Below, one piece after another: positions 1 through 7,640 of a stretch of DNA of 17,377 bases. Source of the DNA: Rhodospirillales bacterium (GTDB lineage: Bacteria; Pseudomonadota; Alphaproteobacteria; QKFK01; SZUA-500). Numbering within the stretch: position 1 is the stretch's first letter; every line of letters starts with the position of its first letter. The notes beneath the pieces were generated by a model. The model was given only the letters and a program-made list of their open reading frames with translations, was not told the DNA's origin and did not search any database. The translations under genes and the position numbers were made by a program. Where the stretch lies: assembly GCA_003252195.1 (NCBI GenBank), contig QKFK01000231.1, positions 1-17,377 of the forward strand. Reading direction: 5' to 3'.

Positions 1-741
1 TTGACCGATTTCACTCTTGTCATCATCATGCCCAATTTGAATGTCTAAATTGCCATCAGCGATCTCTTCCATTTTGTGAGTAATATCTTTAACAGGACCA
101 GAAATACTTTTGCCAATAACAACCATTCCAAGGAGCATAATTAATGAAATACCTAAGCCAACTGTTCCCATTTCTATTAATTTAGCGCGATATGCTGTTT
201 CAACTTCATCAATATATATACCTGTTGAAACACCCCAGTTCCAGTCTTTATAACCTTCTGAATAAGCTAATTTTTCAGCTCTTGTTGATGTGCCAGGGAG
301 TTTTCCTGCGTAGAGAGTGAAGCCACCACCAGATGTTTTGATCTCATTAATAAACTGAGGATAAAGAGGTTTGCCGTCTTCATCTTTGCTTTCCATCATG
401 CTTTGGCCGATTTTTTCTGCACGGAATGGGTGCATTACAAGCTTGCCTTCCATGTCATAAATCCAGAAATAATTTTTGCCATCATAGCGCATTAGCTTAA
501 TGTTGGCTGCAGCATAATTTTTAGCATCGTCAACAGAAATACGACCTTCTTTTGCCATTTGGTCATATTCTTTAATAACACTTATAGCAGTTTCAACTAA
601 ATTTTTTGTCTTTAATTTACGTGCATCTAATAAGCTGTCGTGAGTTGAATTTGCAATATACATTGATAGTGAACCTAATACGATAAGTATTAGAGCGGCT
701 AATATGGATAATCTTATAGATATTTTTAATTTCTTTAGCAT
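1..741 (-). CDS. Methyl-accepting chemotaxis protein, N-terminal part (Cache sensor, HAMP), cut by window edge
   Basis: Partial gene: the start is inside the window and the 3' part lies beyond base 1; 247 codons are visible. I chose the ATG at 741-739, which has GGGGAC upstream as a Shine-Dalgarno. A transmembrane helix spans about residues 9-29. It is followed by a periplasmic single-Cache (sCache_2-type) domain at about 30-190, with the typical YFWIYDMEGK and MHPF patch near residues 91-106 and NWGVSTGIYIDEVE near 168-181. A second transmembrane helix lies at about 192-211, and then the start of a HAMP domain (PVKDITHKMEEIADGNLD). From family knowledge such receptors bind small carboxylates or similar ligands outside the membrane and control CheA through a cytoplasmic coiled coil, which would be encoded past the edge. 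A histidine kinase or cyclase output cannot be excluded because that part is missing. Confidence 0.85.
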   Translation of the reverse strand, partial: MLKKLKISIRLSILAALILIVLGSLSMYIANSTHDSLLDARKLKTKNLVETAISVIKEYDQMAKEGRISVDDAKNYAAANIKLMRYDGKNYFWIYDMEGKLVMHPFRAEKIGQSMMESKDEDGKPLYPQFINEIKTSGGGFTLYAGKLPGTSTRAEKLAYSEGYKDWNWGVSTGIYIDEVETAYRAKLIEMGTVGLGISLIMLLGMVVIGKSISGPVKDITHKMEEIADGNLDIQIGHDDDKSEIGQ

Positions 742-896
742 TAATATGTCCCCAACGTTTTAATGAAAGCAATCGTGAGATTGTATATTAAATTGATATA
801 TCGGGTCAATACTTTATGTTATAACAATGATATATAAATAATATAATTGCTTATATGCTAAATAACTAATTGTATAGAGGTGTTTCCGAAAAAGCT

Positions 897-924
897 TTGC
901 TTGTTGGGATTTAGGCGATAATAT
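897..924 (+). promoter_or_regulatory. Possible sigma70-type promoter of the U32 gene
   Basis: TTGCTT (897-902) and TAATAT (919-924) are separated by 16 bp and sit about 30 bp upstream of the U32 start codon. This is read by eye in an A+T-rich region where chance matches are common. Confidence 0.35.
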
Positions 925-952
925 CTGAACTTAAACAACATAGGAATAATTA

Positions 953-3331
953 ATGAATATCGAGCTACTTTCTCCAGCAGGAGAGATAAAATCTGCAGAA
1001 GCTGCTTTTCAATATGGCGCCGATGCCATTTACTTGGGGCTAGATAAATTTTCAGCACGCTCAGGATTATCTAACTTTACGTTAGAAGATTTAGAAAAGC
1101 TGATTGCTATTTATGGCACAACTAAAAAGATATATGTAGCTATTAATACATTGATAAAAGACAATGAGCTTGATGATGTTATAAATATGCTTGAAGAACT
1201 GTCTGTTGCGGGTGTAACGGGAGTTATTGTTCAAGATTTAGGTGTGGCATCAATAGTTAAAAAACATTTTCCTAATTTGGAGCTACATGCTAGTACGCAA
1301 ATGGCTGTGCATAACAAAGCTGGCGCACAGGCACTAAAAGATTATGGTTTTTCAAGAGTCGTTTTAGCTAGAGAATTATCTTTAGATGAGATTGCAGATA
1401 TATCATCAATTGGTATTGAAACAGAAGTGTTTATTCATGGAGCACTATGTTTTGGTTATAGTGGTTTGTGCTTGGCTTCTGCCATGCTAACAGGGAAAAG
1501 TGCTAATAGGGGTACTTGTTTGTATCCTTGTAGAGATGCTTATGCTGTTAATGGTAATAATAAAAATAGCTCTCATGTGTTTTCTATGAAAGACATGGCT
1601 CAGAACCAGAATGTGAACGATTTAGTTAAAGCAGGTGTTGCCTCATTAAAAATAGAGGGACGCAAAAAGAACTCTCTCTATGTGGCGAGTGTAACAGATT
1701 ATTATAGGAAGATACTTGACGGTGAAACTTCAAAATACAAATTAGAGAATTTAAACCGTAACATCAGAACTATCTTTAGCCGTGGGCAAACAGATTTATA
1801 TATGCATAATCGTAAAAATTCTGGTGTTATAGAAACAGATATTATGGGTCATAGAGGGGCTGAGCTATCTTCAAAGGCAAAGCAGGTTGTATATAAAGGC
1901 AAGACATATGCAGAGCTAATTACCCCAATGAAACTTGAAGTTAGAGATGGAATTCAAGTAGATGTGTTAGGTGCTGAAAAACCTTTTGGCTTTTCTATAG
2001 AAAAATTGTTGTGTTCCGATAATAGCAATAATTGGAAAGAGGTTTTTAAGGTTGGAGAAAATTCTTTAGTAAGAATTTTGTTACCAAGAAATGTTCCTGC
2101 GCTGGAAAGTAAGGTGAAAATATATTGCTCTTCATCTGCTGATGTAAAACAAAATTATCAAGTGATTAGTGACAATAAAGAATACGTTTTATCAAAATAT
2201 AAATTGAGCATGGATTGTAAGCTTCTCAAGGATAAAATTAACATTACAGCTAGAGAAGAAACTACTGGTCAGGTTTTTGTGTTTGAAGAAGCTTTATCTG
2301 GTCTAGAAAAAGCTAATAATCCGCAAAAAGTTGAGGAAGGCGTTGCAAAAGCTTTTATGCAGACTGGTGGTAGTGAATTCTCATTAAAAGAATTTGTATT
2401 TACCAATAATGATAATTTGTTTTTACCGTTATCAGAGGCTAAGAATATTCGTCGTAAAACATTAGATGCTTTTGCCATAGATGTTAAAAAATATAGAGAA
2501 GAAAGGCTTGCTAGAATTAAGCAAGAATTATTTGTTTCTAGTAAAACCCAGCCATGTTCTAATAAAAAAATTATTAAAATAGATAATGTAGAATATCTAA
2601 ATGGTTTTTATTCTCAAGAATTAGCTGATATAGATGAGATATGTTTAGATTTGACATCAATTAGCTATCTTGATGCTGATGAGCTAGCGCTTAATTCTGA
2701 TAAACACAAAATTAGGCTTGCGATGCCTATTATATGTCGTGACCATGAATATAAATCATTGTCTAAAAATGTGAAAAAATTGTTAGATTCTGGCTTTAAT
2801 AAATGGCAGATAACAGGAGCTTGGGGTTTTGAAGCTTTGGGACAAAAGTTTGGCAGTAAAATATCATCAGAATTAGATGTATCGGCTGATTGGAGCTTTT
2901 ATGGTTTTAACTCAATTGCAATTAAAGAAATGGCAGATATGGGTATTACCAGAGTTTGTGTTGCTCCAGAAGATGATGTTGAAAATATTAAAGCAATTGT
3001 AGAGAAGTCGCCAATAGAGGTCGAGCTCATTGCTTACGGTGACATTCCGTTATTTATAAGCGATAATTGTGCATATAGAGCTTATAATGATGGTTGCCCA
3101 GAAGATAAATCTTTATGCAAGGCAAATAACAAAGTTGAGCTTCTTTCATCTCATGGAAATGAAATGGTATTAATCCGTAATAAATGTCGCAATTTGGTGA
3201 TTTCTAAAAAATCTCGTAACATTGTTGCTGAATACAAAAAACTTGCCTCATTTGGTTTGTCTTTAAGGGCAGACTTTTTATACAGAGAATATAACCCAGA
3301 AGAGGTCAACGAAATCTGGACTTCATTGTAA
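953..3331 (+). CDS. U32 family peptidase-like protein (RlhA type, with DUF3656 region and a second U32-like half)
   Basis: The 792-residue protein opens with a U32 signature (ELLSPAGEIKSAEAAF, GADAIYLG) and carries a strong U32 core at about residues 1-260. This includes the ELHASTQMAVHN stretch near 110-121 and four cysteines at C166, C173, C189 and C193. U32 relatives such as UbiU/UbiV hold an [4Fe-4S] cluster on conserved cysteines, and E. coli RlhA hydroxylates C2501 of 23S rRNA, so RNA hydroxylation is a reasonable inference rather than proteolysis. Residues about 390-510 look like the DUF3656 (collagenase-like) module found in RlhA. Residues about 555-760 resemble the first half again, with a second cysteine set at C706, C715, C722 and C745. 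At 792 residues it is longer than E. coli RlhA (about 650). The start ATG has AGGA 8 bp upstream. It is a single-gene unit ending at a strong terminator. Confidence 0.85.
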   Translation: MNIELLSPAGEIKSAEAAFQYGADAIYLGLDKFSARSGLSNFTLEDLEKLIAIYGTTKKIYVAINTLIKDNELDDVINMLEELSVAGVTGVIVQDLGVASIVKKHFPNLELHASTQMAVHNKAGAQALKDYGFSRVVLARELSLDEIADISSIGIETEVFIHGALCFGYSGLCLASAMLTGKSANRGTCLYPCRDAYAVNGNNKNSSHVFSMKDMAQNQNVNDLVKAGVASLKIEGRKKNSLYVASVTDYYRKILDGETSKYKLENLNRNIRTIFSRGQTDLYMHNRKNSGVIETDIMGHRGAELSSKAKQVVYKGKTYAELITPMKLEVRDGIQVDVLGAEKPFGFSIEKLLCSDNSNNWKEVFKVGENSLVRILLPRNVPALESKVKIYCSSSADVKQNYQVISDNKEYVLSKYKLSMDCKLLKDKINITAREETTGQVFVFEEALSGLEKANNPQKVEEGVAKAFMQTGGSEFSLKEFVFTNNDNLFLPLSEAKNIRRKTLDAFAIDVKKYREERLARIKQELFVSSKTQPCSNKKIIKIDNVEYLNGFYSQELADIDEICLDLTSISYLDADELALNSDKHKIRLAMPIICRDHEYKSLSKNVKKLLDSGFNKWQITGAWGFEALGQKFGSKISSELDVSADWSFYGFNSIAIKEMADMGITRVCVAPEDDVENIKAIVEKSPIEVELIAYGDIPLFISDNCAYRAYNDGCPEDKSLCKANNKVELLSSHGNEMVLIRNKCRNLVISKKSRNIVAEYKKLASFGLSLRADFLYREYNPEEVNEIWTSL

Positions 3332-3359
3332 AATGCTTTAATGTGGCTAGATATAAAAA

Positions 3360-3390
3360 AAGGGAGGCTTTGATACCTCCCTTAATTTTT
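3360..3390. terminator. Bidirectional rho-independent terminator between convergent genes
   Basis: An 8-bp perfect stem, AAGGGAGG (3360-3367) with CCTCCCTT (3376-3383), has an 8-nt loop. It is flanked by an A-run on the left (3354-3359) and AATTTTT on the right. It can therefore stop the U32 gene on the plus strand and the glycerate kinase gene on the minus strand. Confidence 0.85.
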
Positions 3391-3393
3391 GGC

Positions 3394-4656
3394 TTATAGA
3401 ACCAATATTGCTCTAAAGTCATTTACATTCGTTAGAGTTGGTCCTGTTATGATTAAATCATCTAGCTTATTAAAGAAACTATATGCATCATTGTTAGCAA
3501 GATAGTCAGAAGCTTTCATTCCAGCACTTAATCCTTTTTCTAAAGTATCTGGAGCAATAACAGCCCCTGCGGCATTTTCGATGCCGTCAATACCATCTGT
3601 ATCACAAGCAATTGCATAAACATCTTTTAAGCCTTTTAGAGCAATTGACAATGCTAGGCAAAATTCTGCATTACGTCCGCCTCGACCATTACCTTTTACG
3701 GTAACAGTGGTTTCTCCACCTGATAAAATTACACATGGTTTTTTAAGTGGTTGATCAAGGTTTTTAACTTGTTTTGCAATGCCAGCCATCACCTTAGCAA
3801 CATCACGAGATTCACCTTCGATGGCATTGCCTAAGATAATCGTGTTAAAGCCCTTGCTTTGAGCAAATTTAGCGGCTTCTTCTAAGGCATCTTGAGGAGT
3901 TGCTAACATAATTACCTCGGTGTTTTCAAGGTATTTTGAGCCTTCTTTTGGGGTTTCTTCCTTAGCTTCATCTAAATATTTTTTAATCGAAGCTGGAGGA
4001 TTTAACCCATATTTGCGGACAACCTCTTTTGCGTCTTCAAAAGTAGTTGGGTCGGCAACTGTAGGACCAGATGCAATAACAGTTGGTTCATCTCCAGGTA
4101 CGTCAGATATTAACATCGCCACAACTTTAGCAGGGTAAGCCGCTCTGGCTAAACGCCCGCCTTTAATTGCAGAAATATGTTTTCTAACTGAGTTAATTTC
4201 AGAAATGTTCGCCCCACTTTTTAGGAGCTGTTTGTTCATTTCCTGCTTGTCTTCTAACGGAATGCCTTCAGCAGGTAGGGATAATAATGCTGAGCCACCG
4301 CCAGAAATTAAGCATAATACTAAATCATCAGCGGTTAAACCTTGCACCATTTCATAAATTCTTTTAGCTGCTTTTCGGCCTTCTTCATCTGGAGTTGGGT
4401 GGGCAGCTTCAACTACTTCAATTCTGCTTGTTTTAAGCCCGTGCTCATAACGGGTCACAACTAGTCCAGTTAGCTCGCCTTTCCAGTTATCTTCAACGGT
4501 TTTTGCCATAGCCGCAGCGGCTTTTCCAGCGCCAATAACTATGGTTTTGCCTTTAGGGGCTTTGGGGAGGTTTTTAATTAAATCTTCTTCGCCTTTAACC
4601 TTAGTTAAGGCGGCATCAAACATTTCTTTTAAGAAAAGCTTGGGGGTAATGTTCAT
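3394..4656 (-). CDS. gckA: Glycerate 2-kinase, MOFRL family (GckA/TtuD-like)
   Basis: The 420-residue protein matches the usual length of the DUF4147-MOFRL kinases. The N-terminal DUF4147 domain shows IGAGKAAAAM (41-50; likely essential Lys45), LISGGGSALLSLP (116-128) and SDVPGDEPTVIASGPTV (184-200). The C-terminal MOFRL domain shows LSGGETTV (311-318), GNGRGGRNAEF (322-332, including Arg325), CDTDGIDG (351-358) and TGPTLTNVNDF near the end. Family members phosphorylate D-glycerate to 2-phosphoglycerate with ATP in the cytoplasm. Some older annotations call the same family hydroxypyruvate reductase (TtuD), but nothing like an NAD-binding reductase is seen. AGAGGTG precedes the ATG. It lies 78 bp after the GntP-family permease on the same strand, which fits a shared job of importing and phosphorylating glycerate or a related acid. 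Confidence 0.93.
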   Translation of the reverse strand: MNITPKLFLKEMFDAALTKVKGEEDLIKNLPKAPKGKTIVIGAGKAAAAMAKTVEDNWKGELTGLVVTRYEHGLKTSRIEVVEAAHPTPDEEGRKAAKRIYEMVQGLTADDLVLCLISGGGSALLSLPAEGIPLEDKQEMNKQLLKSGANISEINSVRKHISAIKGGRLARAAYPAKVVAMLISDVPGDEPTVIASGPTVADPTTFEDAKEVVRKYGLNPPASIKKYLDEAKEETPKEGSKYLENTEVIMLATPQDALEEAAKFAQSKGFNTIILGNAIEGESRDVAKVMAGIAKQVKNLDQPLKKPCVILSGGETTVTVKGNGRGGRNAEFCLALSIALKGLKDVYAIACDTDGIDGIENAAGAVIAPDTLEKGLSAGMKASDYLANNDAYSFFNKLDDLIITGPTLTNVNDFRAILVL

Positions 4657-4684
4657 TTTTCACCTCTTTAGTTAGTTTATATAA

Positions 4685-4718
4685 AGAAAGGGGCTGTTAG
4701 GCCCCTTTCTGTTTTTTT
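4685..4718 (-). terminator. Strong hairpin between gntP-like permease and glycerate kinase genes
   Basis: A 10-bp perfect stem, AGAAAGGGGC (4685-4694) with GCCCCTTTCT (4701-4710), has a 6-nt loop. On the minus strand (direction of both neighbouring genes) the stem ends CCCCTTTCTTTATA, a modest U-tract. On the plus strand it is followed by a cleaner run of eight T at 4712-4719. It probably terminates or attenuates transcription after the permease, lowering expression of the kinase gene downstream. Confidence 0.7.
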
Positions 4719-4734
4719 TGTGCCTTATAGATGA

Positions 4735-6084
4735 TTATAAGACATAAAGGCTGATAAGCCAAATGGTTATCATCGCAGCAGTACCTTCAATGAGTGTACC
4801 AAGTGTCTGTAATTTGAAGCCATCTTTTGCTTCCATATTAGAGAACTGAGTGACAACCCAGAAGTAACTGTCATTAGCGTGTGAAACCACCATAGCACCT
4901 GCGCCAATAGCCACAACAACAAGAGCTTTAGCAATCTCAGCATCTAAGCCTAATACGGCAAGAAGAGGAGTGATTAAGCTAGCTGTTGTAATAATAGCAA
5001 CAGTTGATGAGCCTTGAGCTGTTTTAATCGCAGCTGCAATGATGAATGGGAGCCAAATGCCAAGATTGTAATCTTTAAGCATGCCACCAATTTCAGCAGC
5101 AATGTTTGATTTTTGTAAAACTTTACCAAACGCACCACCTGAACCTGTGATAATGATGATAGTAGCAGCAGCAACGATAGCTTCGCCAACCCAACCTGAG
5201 CCAGACATCATTTTTGTTTCAAAGTTTTTAGGCAACAACATTGCTAAAGCTACACCAATTAACAAAGCAACAACTGGTTGACCAAAGAAGTTCAACAATG
5301 TTAGGGCTTGTCCACCTTCACCAAATGGGTGACTTGGGTATTTTGCAATTGAGTTAAGAACGATTAACACAATAGGAAGCAAAATAGGCAAAAGAGCTGA
5401 AAATACACAAGGAGCATCTTTTTCTAAAGCGTCCATTTGTGCAGCAGCAGCTTTTTCATCAACGCCAGAAGCATCTGGAGAGATTTTGATTTTTGAAGCG
5501 TAAGTAACAGCAAAAATCCAACCAACAAAACAAGCAATAGAAGCTGTGATTAAGCCGTACATAATTACTTGGCCTAAGTCAGCTCCGATAATACCAGCAG
5601 CAGCAATAGGACCAGGAGTTGGAGGAACCATTGTGTGAGTTGCATATAAACCAAGGCTCAAAGCAATAGCTGTTGAAGCAAGTGTAATGCCAGCTTTTTT
5701 TGTAAGAGCTTTATTAAGAGCAGATAAGATAACGAAACCTGAATCGCAGAAAACAGGAATTGAAACTACAAAGCCCATAATAGACATAGTTGCAGGAACA
5801 TTCTTTTCGCCAGTTAATTTTAATGTGCTTTTAGCAAGTCTAATAGCACCACCTGTTTTTTCTAAGAATGTGCCGATAATTGTACCAGCAATAATAACGA
5901 TACCGATGTAACCGATAGTACCGCCAAAGCCTTCATTTACAGCTTTAACAATGTCTTCAAGAGGCATTTGAACGGCTATACCATAGCCGAATGCTGCAAT
6001 TAACAACGCTAGAAAAGGGTGCATCTTTAGTTTTGCGGTTGCAAATATAATAAATGCAATCGATAAAATTAATGCATATACCAT
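4735..6084 (-). CDS. GntP-family (gluconate:H+ symporter type) permease
   Basis: The 449-residue, highly hydrophobic protein has the length and features of the GntP family. It opens with a membrane helix. Later come the motif VPPTPGPIAAAGIIGADLG in the first half, GSGGAFGKVLQKSNI in the middle, and AAAIKTAQGSSTVAIITTASL and SHANDSYFWVVTQFSNM towards the end, all characteristic of GntP/DsdX/YgbN relatives with a dozen or so membrane segments. These proteins import sugar acids or hydroxy acids with protons across the inner membrane. Its exact substrate cannot be read from the sequence. The adjacent glycerate 2-kinase suggests glycerate or an acid catabolised through it. The ATG at 6084 has AAGGAG at good spacing. 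No promoter of its own is evident in the short gap after rubrerythrin. Confidence 0.92.
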   Translation of the reverse strand: MVYALILSIAFIIFATAKLKMHPFLALLIAAFGYGIAVQMPLEDIVKAVNEGFGGTIGYIGIVIIAGTIIGTFLEKTGGAIRLAKSTLKLTGEKNVPATMSIMGFVVSIPVFCDSGFVILSALNKALTKKAGITLASTAIALSLGLYATHTMVPPTPGPIAAAGIIGADLGQVIMYGLITASIACFVGWIFAVTYASKIKISPDASGVDEKAAAAQMDALEKDAPCVFSALLPILLPIVLIVLNSIAKYPSHPFGEGGQALTLLNFFGQPVVALLIGVALAMLLPKNFETKMMSGSGWVGEAIVAAATIIIITGSGGAFGKVLQKSNIAAEIGGMLKDYNLGIWLPFIIAAAIKTAQGSSTVAIITTASLITPLLAVLGLDAEIAKALVVVAIGAGAMVVSHANDSYFWVVTQFSNMEAKDGFKLQTLGTLIEGTAAMITIWLISLYVL

Positions 6085-6110
6085 TTATTTTTCTCCTTGA
6101 AATTTATAAA

Positions 6111-6150
6111 TACAAAAATGCCGTATCATATTTGTTTTTATGACACGGCA
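6111..6150 (-). terminator. Terminator after rubrerythrin gene
   Basis: On the minus strand TGCCGTGTCATA (6150-6139) pairs with TATGATACGGCA (6130-6119) with one internal mismatch and an 8-nt loop. It is followed by TTTTTGTA. It lies 10 bp after the rubrerythrin stop and only about 27 bp before the permease start, so the permease is either read through it or has a promoter overlapping it. Confidence 0.75.
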
Positions 6151-6160
6151 CTTACTCTTT

Positions 6161-6736
6161 TTATTTCCAGTTTTCGCAAAGGACTGCAAAGTGGTCTTGT
6201 GGGTGAGCACAAGCTGGGCAAACCTTAGGAGCAGCTGTTCCCTCGTGGATGTAGCCACAGTTTTGGCAATACCAGAAAACTTTTCCGTCTTTTTCAAAAA
6301 CTTTGTTTTCTTCAATGTTTTTGGCCAAAGCTAAATAGCGTCTTTCGTGAAGTTCTTCTGCAATTGCGATAGCTTCAAAAGTATCAGCAATTTTATTAAA
6401 ACCTTCTTCACGGGCAATTTTAGCAAAAGTTGGATACATATCTGTATATTCGTAATTTTCGCCTTCTGCAGCAGCAATGAGATTGTCTTTTGTTGTGCTG
6501 ATGATACCAAAGTGGAAATCAGCATTAACATTAACTTCTCCGCCCTTCATATATTTGAAAAGACGTTTTGCATGTTCACTTTCTTGTTTAGCTGTTTCTT
6601 CAAAAATTTTAGATATTTGAACATATCCTTCTTTTTTAGCAACGCTGGCAAAATAATCATACTTATTACGAGCTTGGCTCTCTCCAGCGAACGCAGTCAT
6701 AAGATTAACTGCGGTTTTGCTTCCCTTAAGTTCCAT
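6161..6736 (-). CDS. rbr: Rubrerythrin
   Basis: The 191-residue protein has the normal rubrerythrin layout. An N-terminal four-helix ferritin-like domain is followed by a C-terminal rubredoxin domain. The diiron ligands of the family can be placed at E19, E52, H55, E93, E96, E127 and H130. The rubredoxin [Fe(SCys)4] site is CQNCG (C157, C160) and CPAC (C173, C176). Rubrerythrins reduce hydrogen peroxide in the cytoplasm using electrons from rubredoxin or NADH-linked reductases and are typical of anaerobes and microaerophiles. AAGGAG precedes the ATG at 6736. It is divergent from the TatD-like gene and followed by its own hairpin terminator. A TATAAT box lies in the upstream gap. Confidence 0.96.
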   Translation of the reverse strand: MELKGSKTAVNLMTAFAGESQARNKYDYFASVAKKEGYVQISKIFEETAKQESEHAKRLFKYMKGGEVNVNADFHFGIISTTKDNLIAAAEGENYEYTDMYPTFAKIAREEGFNKIADTFEAIAIAEELHERRYLALAKNIEENKVFEKDGKVFWYCQNCGYIHEGTAAPKVCPACAHPQDHFAVLCENWK

Positions 6737-6780
6737 AGTTATTTACTCCTTAGGTTATATTAAATCTATGAATGAGCGAG

Positions 6781-6825
6781 ATTATAACATATAATTTTTT
6801 CAAATGGTAATAATTATTATGTTAT
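6781..6825 (-). promoter_or_regulatory. Promoter of rubrerythrin with dyad-rich upstream sequence
   Basis: On the minus strand TTACCA (6810-6805) and a perfect TATAAT (6786-6781) are 18 bp apart, about 45 bp upstream of the rubrerythrin start. Dyads overlap it: a 12-bp palindrome TAATAATTATTA at 6808-6819, and ATAACAT (6784-6790) facing ATGTTAT (6819-6825). These could be operator half-sites for a peroxide or iron regulator, but the A+T richness makes this tentative. Confidence 0.45.
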
Positions 6826-6848
6826 GAAAAGCGAATTGATATAACCAA

Positions 6849-7640
6849 ATGATGTATGTTGATTTTCACTCCCACTTGCAAGATGAACGAATAATAGACT
6901 TATCAGCTGTTGTTGAACGAGCAGATAAAGAGAATGTTAAATTTATGTTTTCTTGTGGTACCAATGAAGAAGATTGGGGGTGTTTGGCTGGCGTATCCAC
7001 TAAATATAAAAATGTTATACCAATGTTTGGTCTGCACCCATGGTATGTATATAAAGCAAGCATTGAGTGGAAAAATAAATTAGAAGAATATTTAGATAAA
7101 TATGATGCTCATGTTGGTGAGTGTGGTTTGGATGGGATTAAAAATATAGATATGGAATTGCAAAAAGAAGCTTTCTTATATCAATTGCAAGTAGCTAATG
7201 ATAGAAGCAAAGTTTGCGTAATCCATTCTGCAAAAGTTTGGGGAGAGATGCTCTCTTTCATTAAAAGCCATGCCAACAAAAATCAAGAGTTGATGTTTCA
7301 TTCTTTTTCTGCATCGGTTGAAATTGCTCAAGAGCTTGCAAAATATAATAGCTGGTTTTCTCTTTCTGCATCTATTTTAGGCAAAAAAGACAGCTACTAT
7401 AAAAGGTTATGGGAGGTTGTTCCTCATGATAGAATTATATTAGAAACAGATAGCCCAGATATTTTGCCAAGAGACGGGGGTAGTAAATACTCACAAAATA
7501 ACTTGAATGAGCCAGCTAATTTGCCATATATTGCAGCAATAATCGCTGAAAAATTTGGATTTAGCGTAGAAGAGTTTATGGAAATAATAAATAATAATAG
7601 CAAGCAGGCGTTAAAATCATGGATGAAGATAGATTTGTAA
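6849..7640 (+). CDS. TatD family metal-dependent hydrolase
   Basis: The 263-residue TIM-barrel hydrolase has the TatD metal-site residues in order. These are H7 and H9 (FHSH), GLHPW (61-65), E91 in the GECGLD motif, H126 (VIHSA), H151 (MFHSF) and D201 in ETDSPD. Family members are Mg2+/Mn2+-dependent, often with 3'-5' exonuclease or deoxyribonuclease activity in the cytoplasm. Biological substrates of the smaller TatD-like paralogues are mostly unclear. The ATG at 6849 is followed at once by another ATG (6852), and no convincing Shine-Dalgarno is visible, so either may be used. Its 3' end overlaps tcdA by 22 bp, which implies co-transcription and probably coupled translation. Confidence 0.9.
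   Translation: MMYVDFHSHLQDERIIDLSAVVERADKENVKFMFSCGTNEEDWGCLAGVSTKYKNVIPMFGLHPWYVYKASIEWKNKLEEYLDKYDAHVGECGLDGIKNIDMELQKEAFLYQLQVANDRSKVCVIHSAKVWGEMLSFIKSHANKNQELMFHSFSASVEIAQELAKYNSWFSLSASILGKKDSYYKRLWEVVPHDRIILETDSPDILPRDGGSKYSQNNLNEPANLPYIAAIIAEKFGFSVEEFMEIINNNSKQALKSWMKIDL

Noticed and set aside
770..783. CAATC-GTGA-GATTG inverted repeat upstream of the chemoreceptor as an operator
   Set aside because: The 5-bp arms are too short to stand out from chance in this composition.
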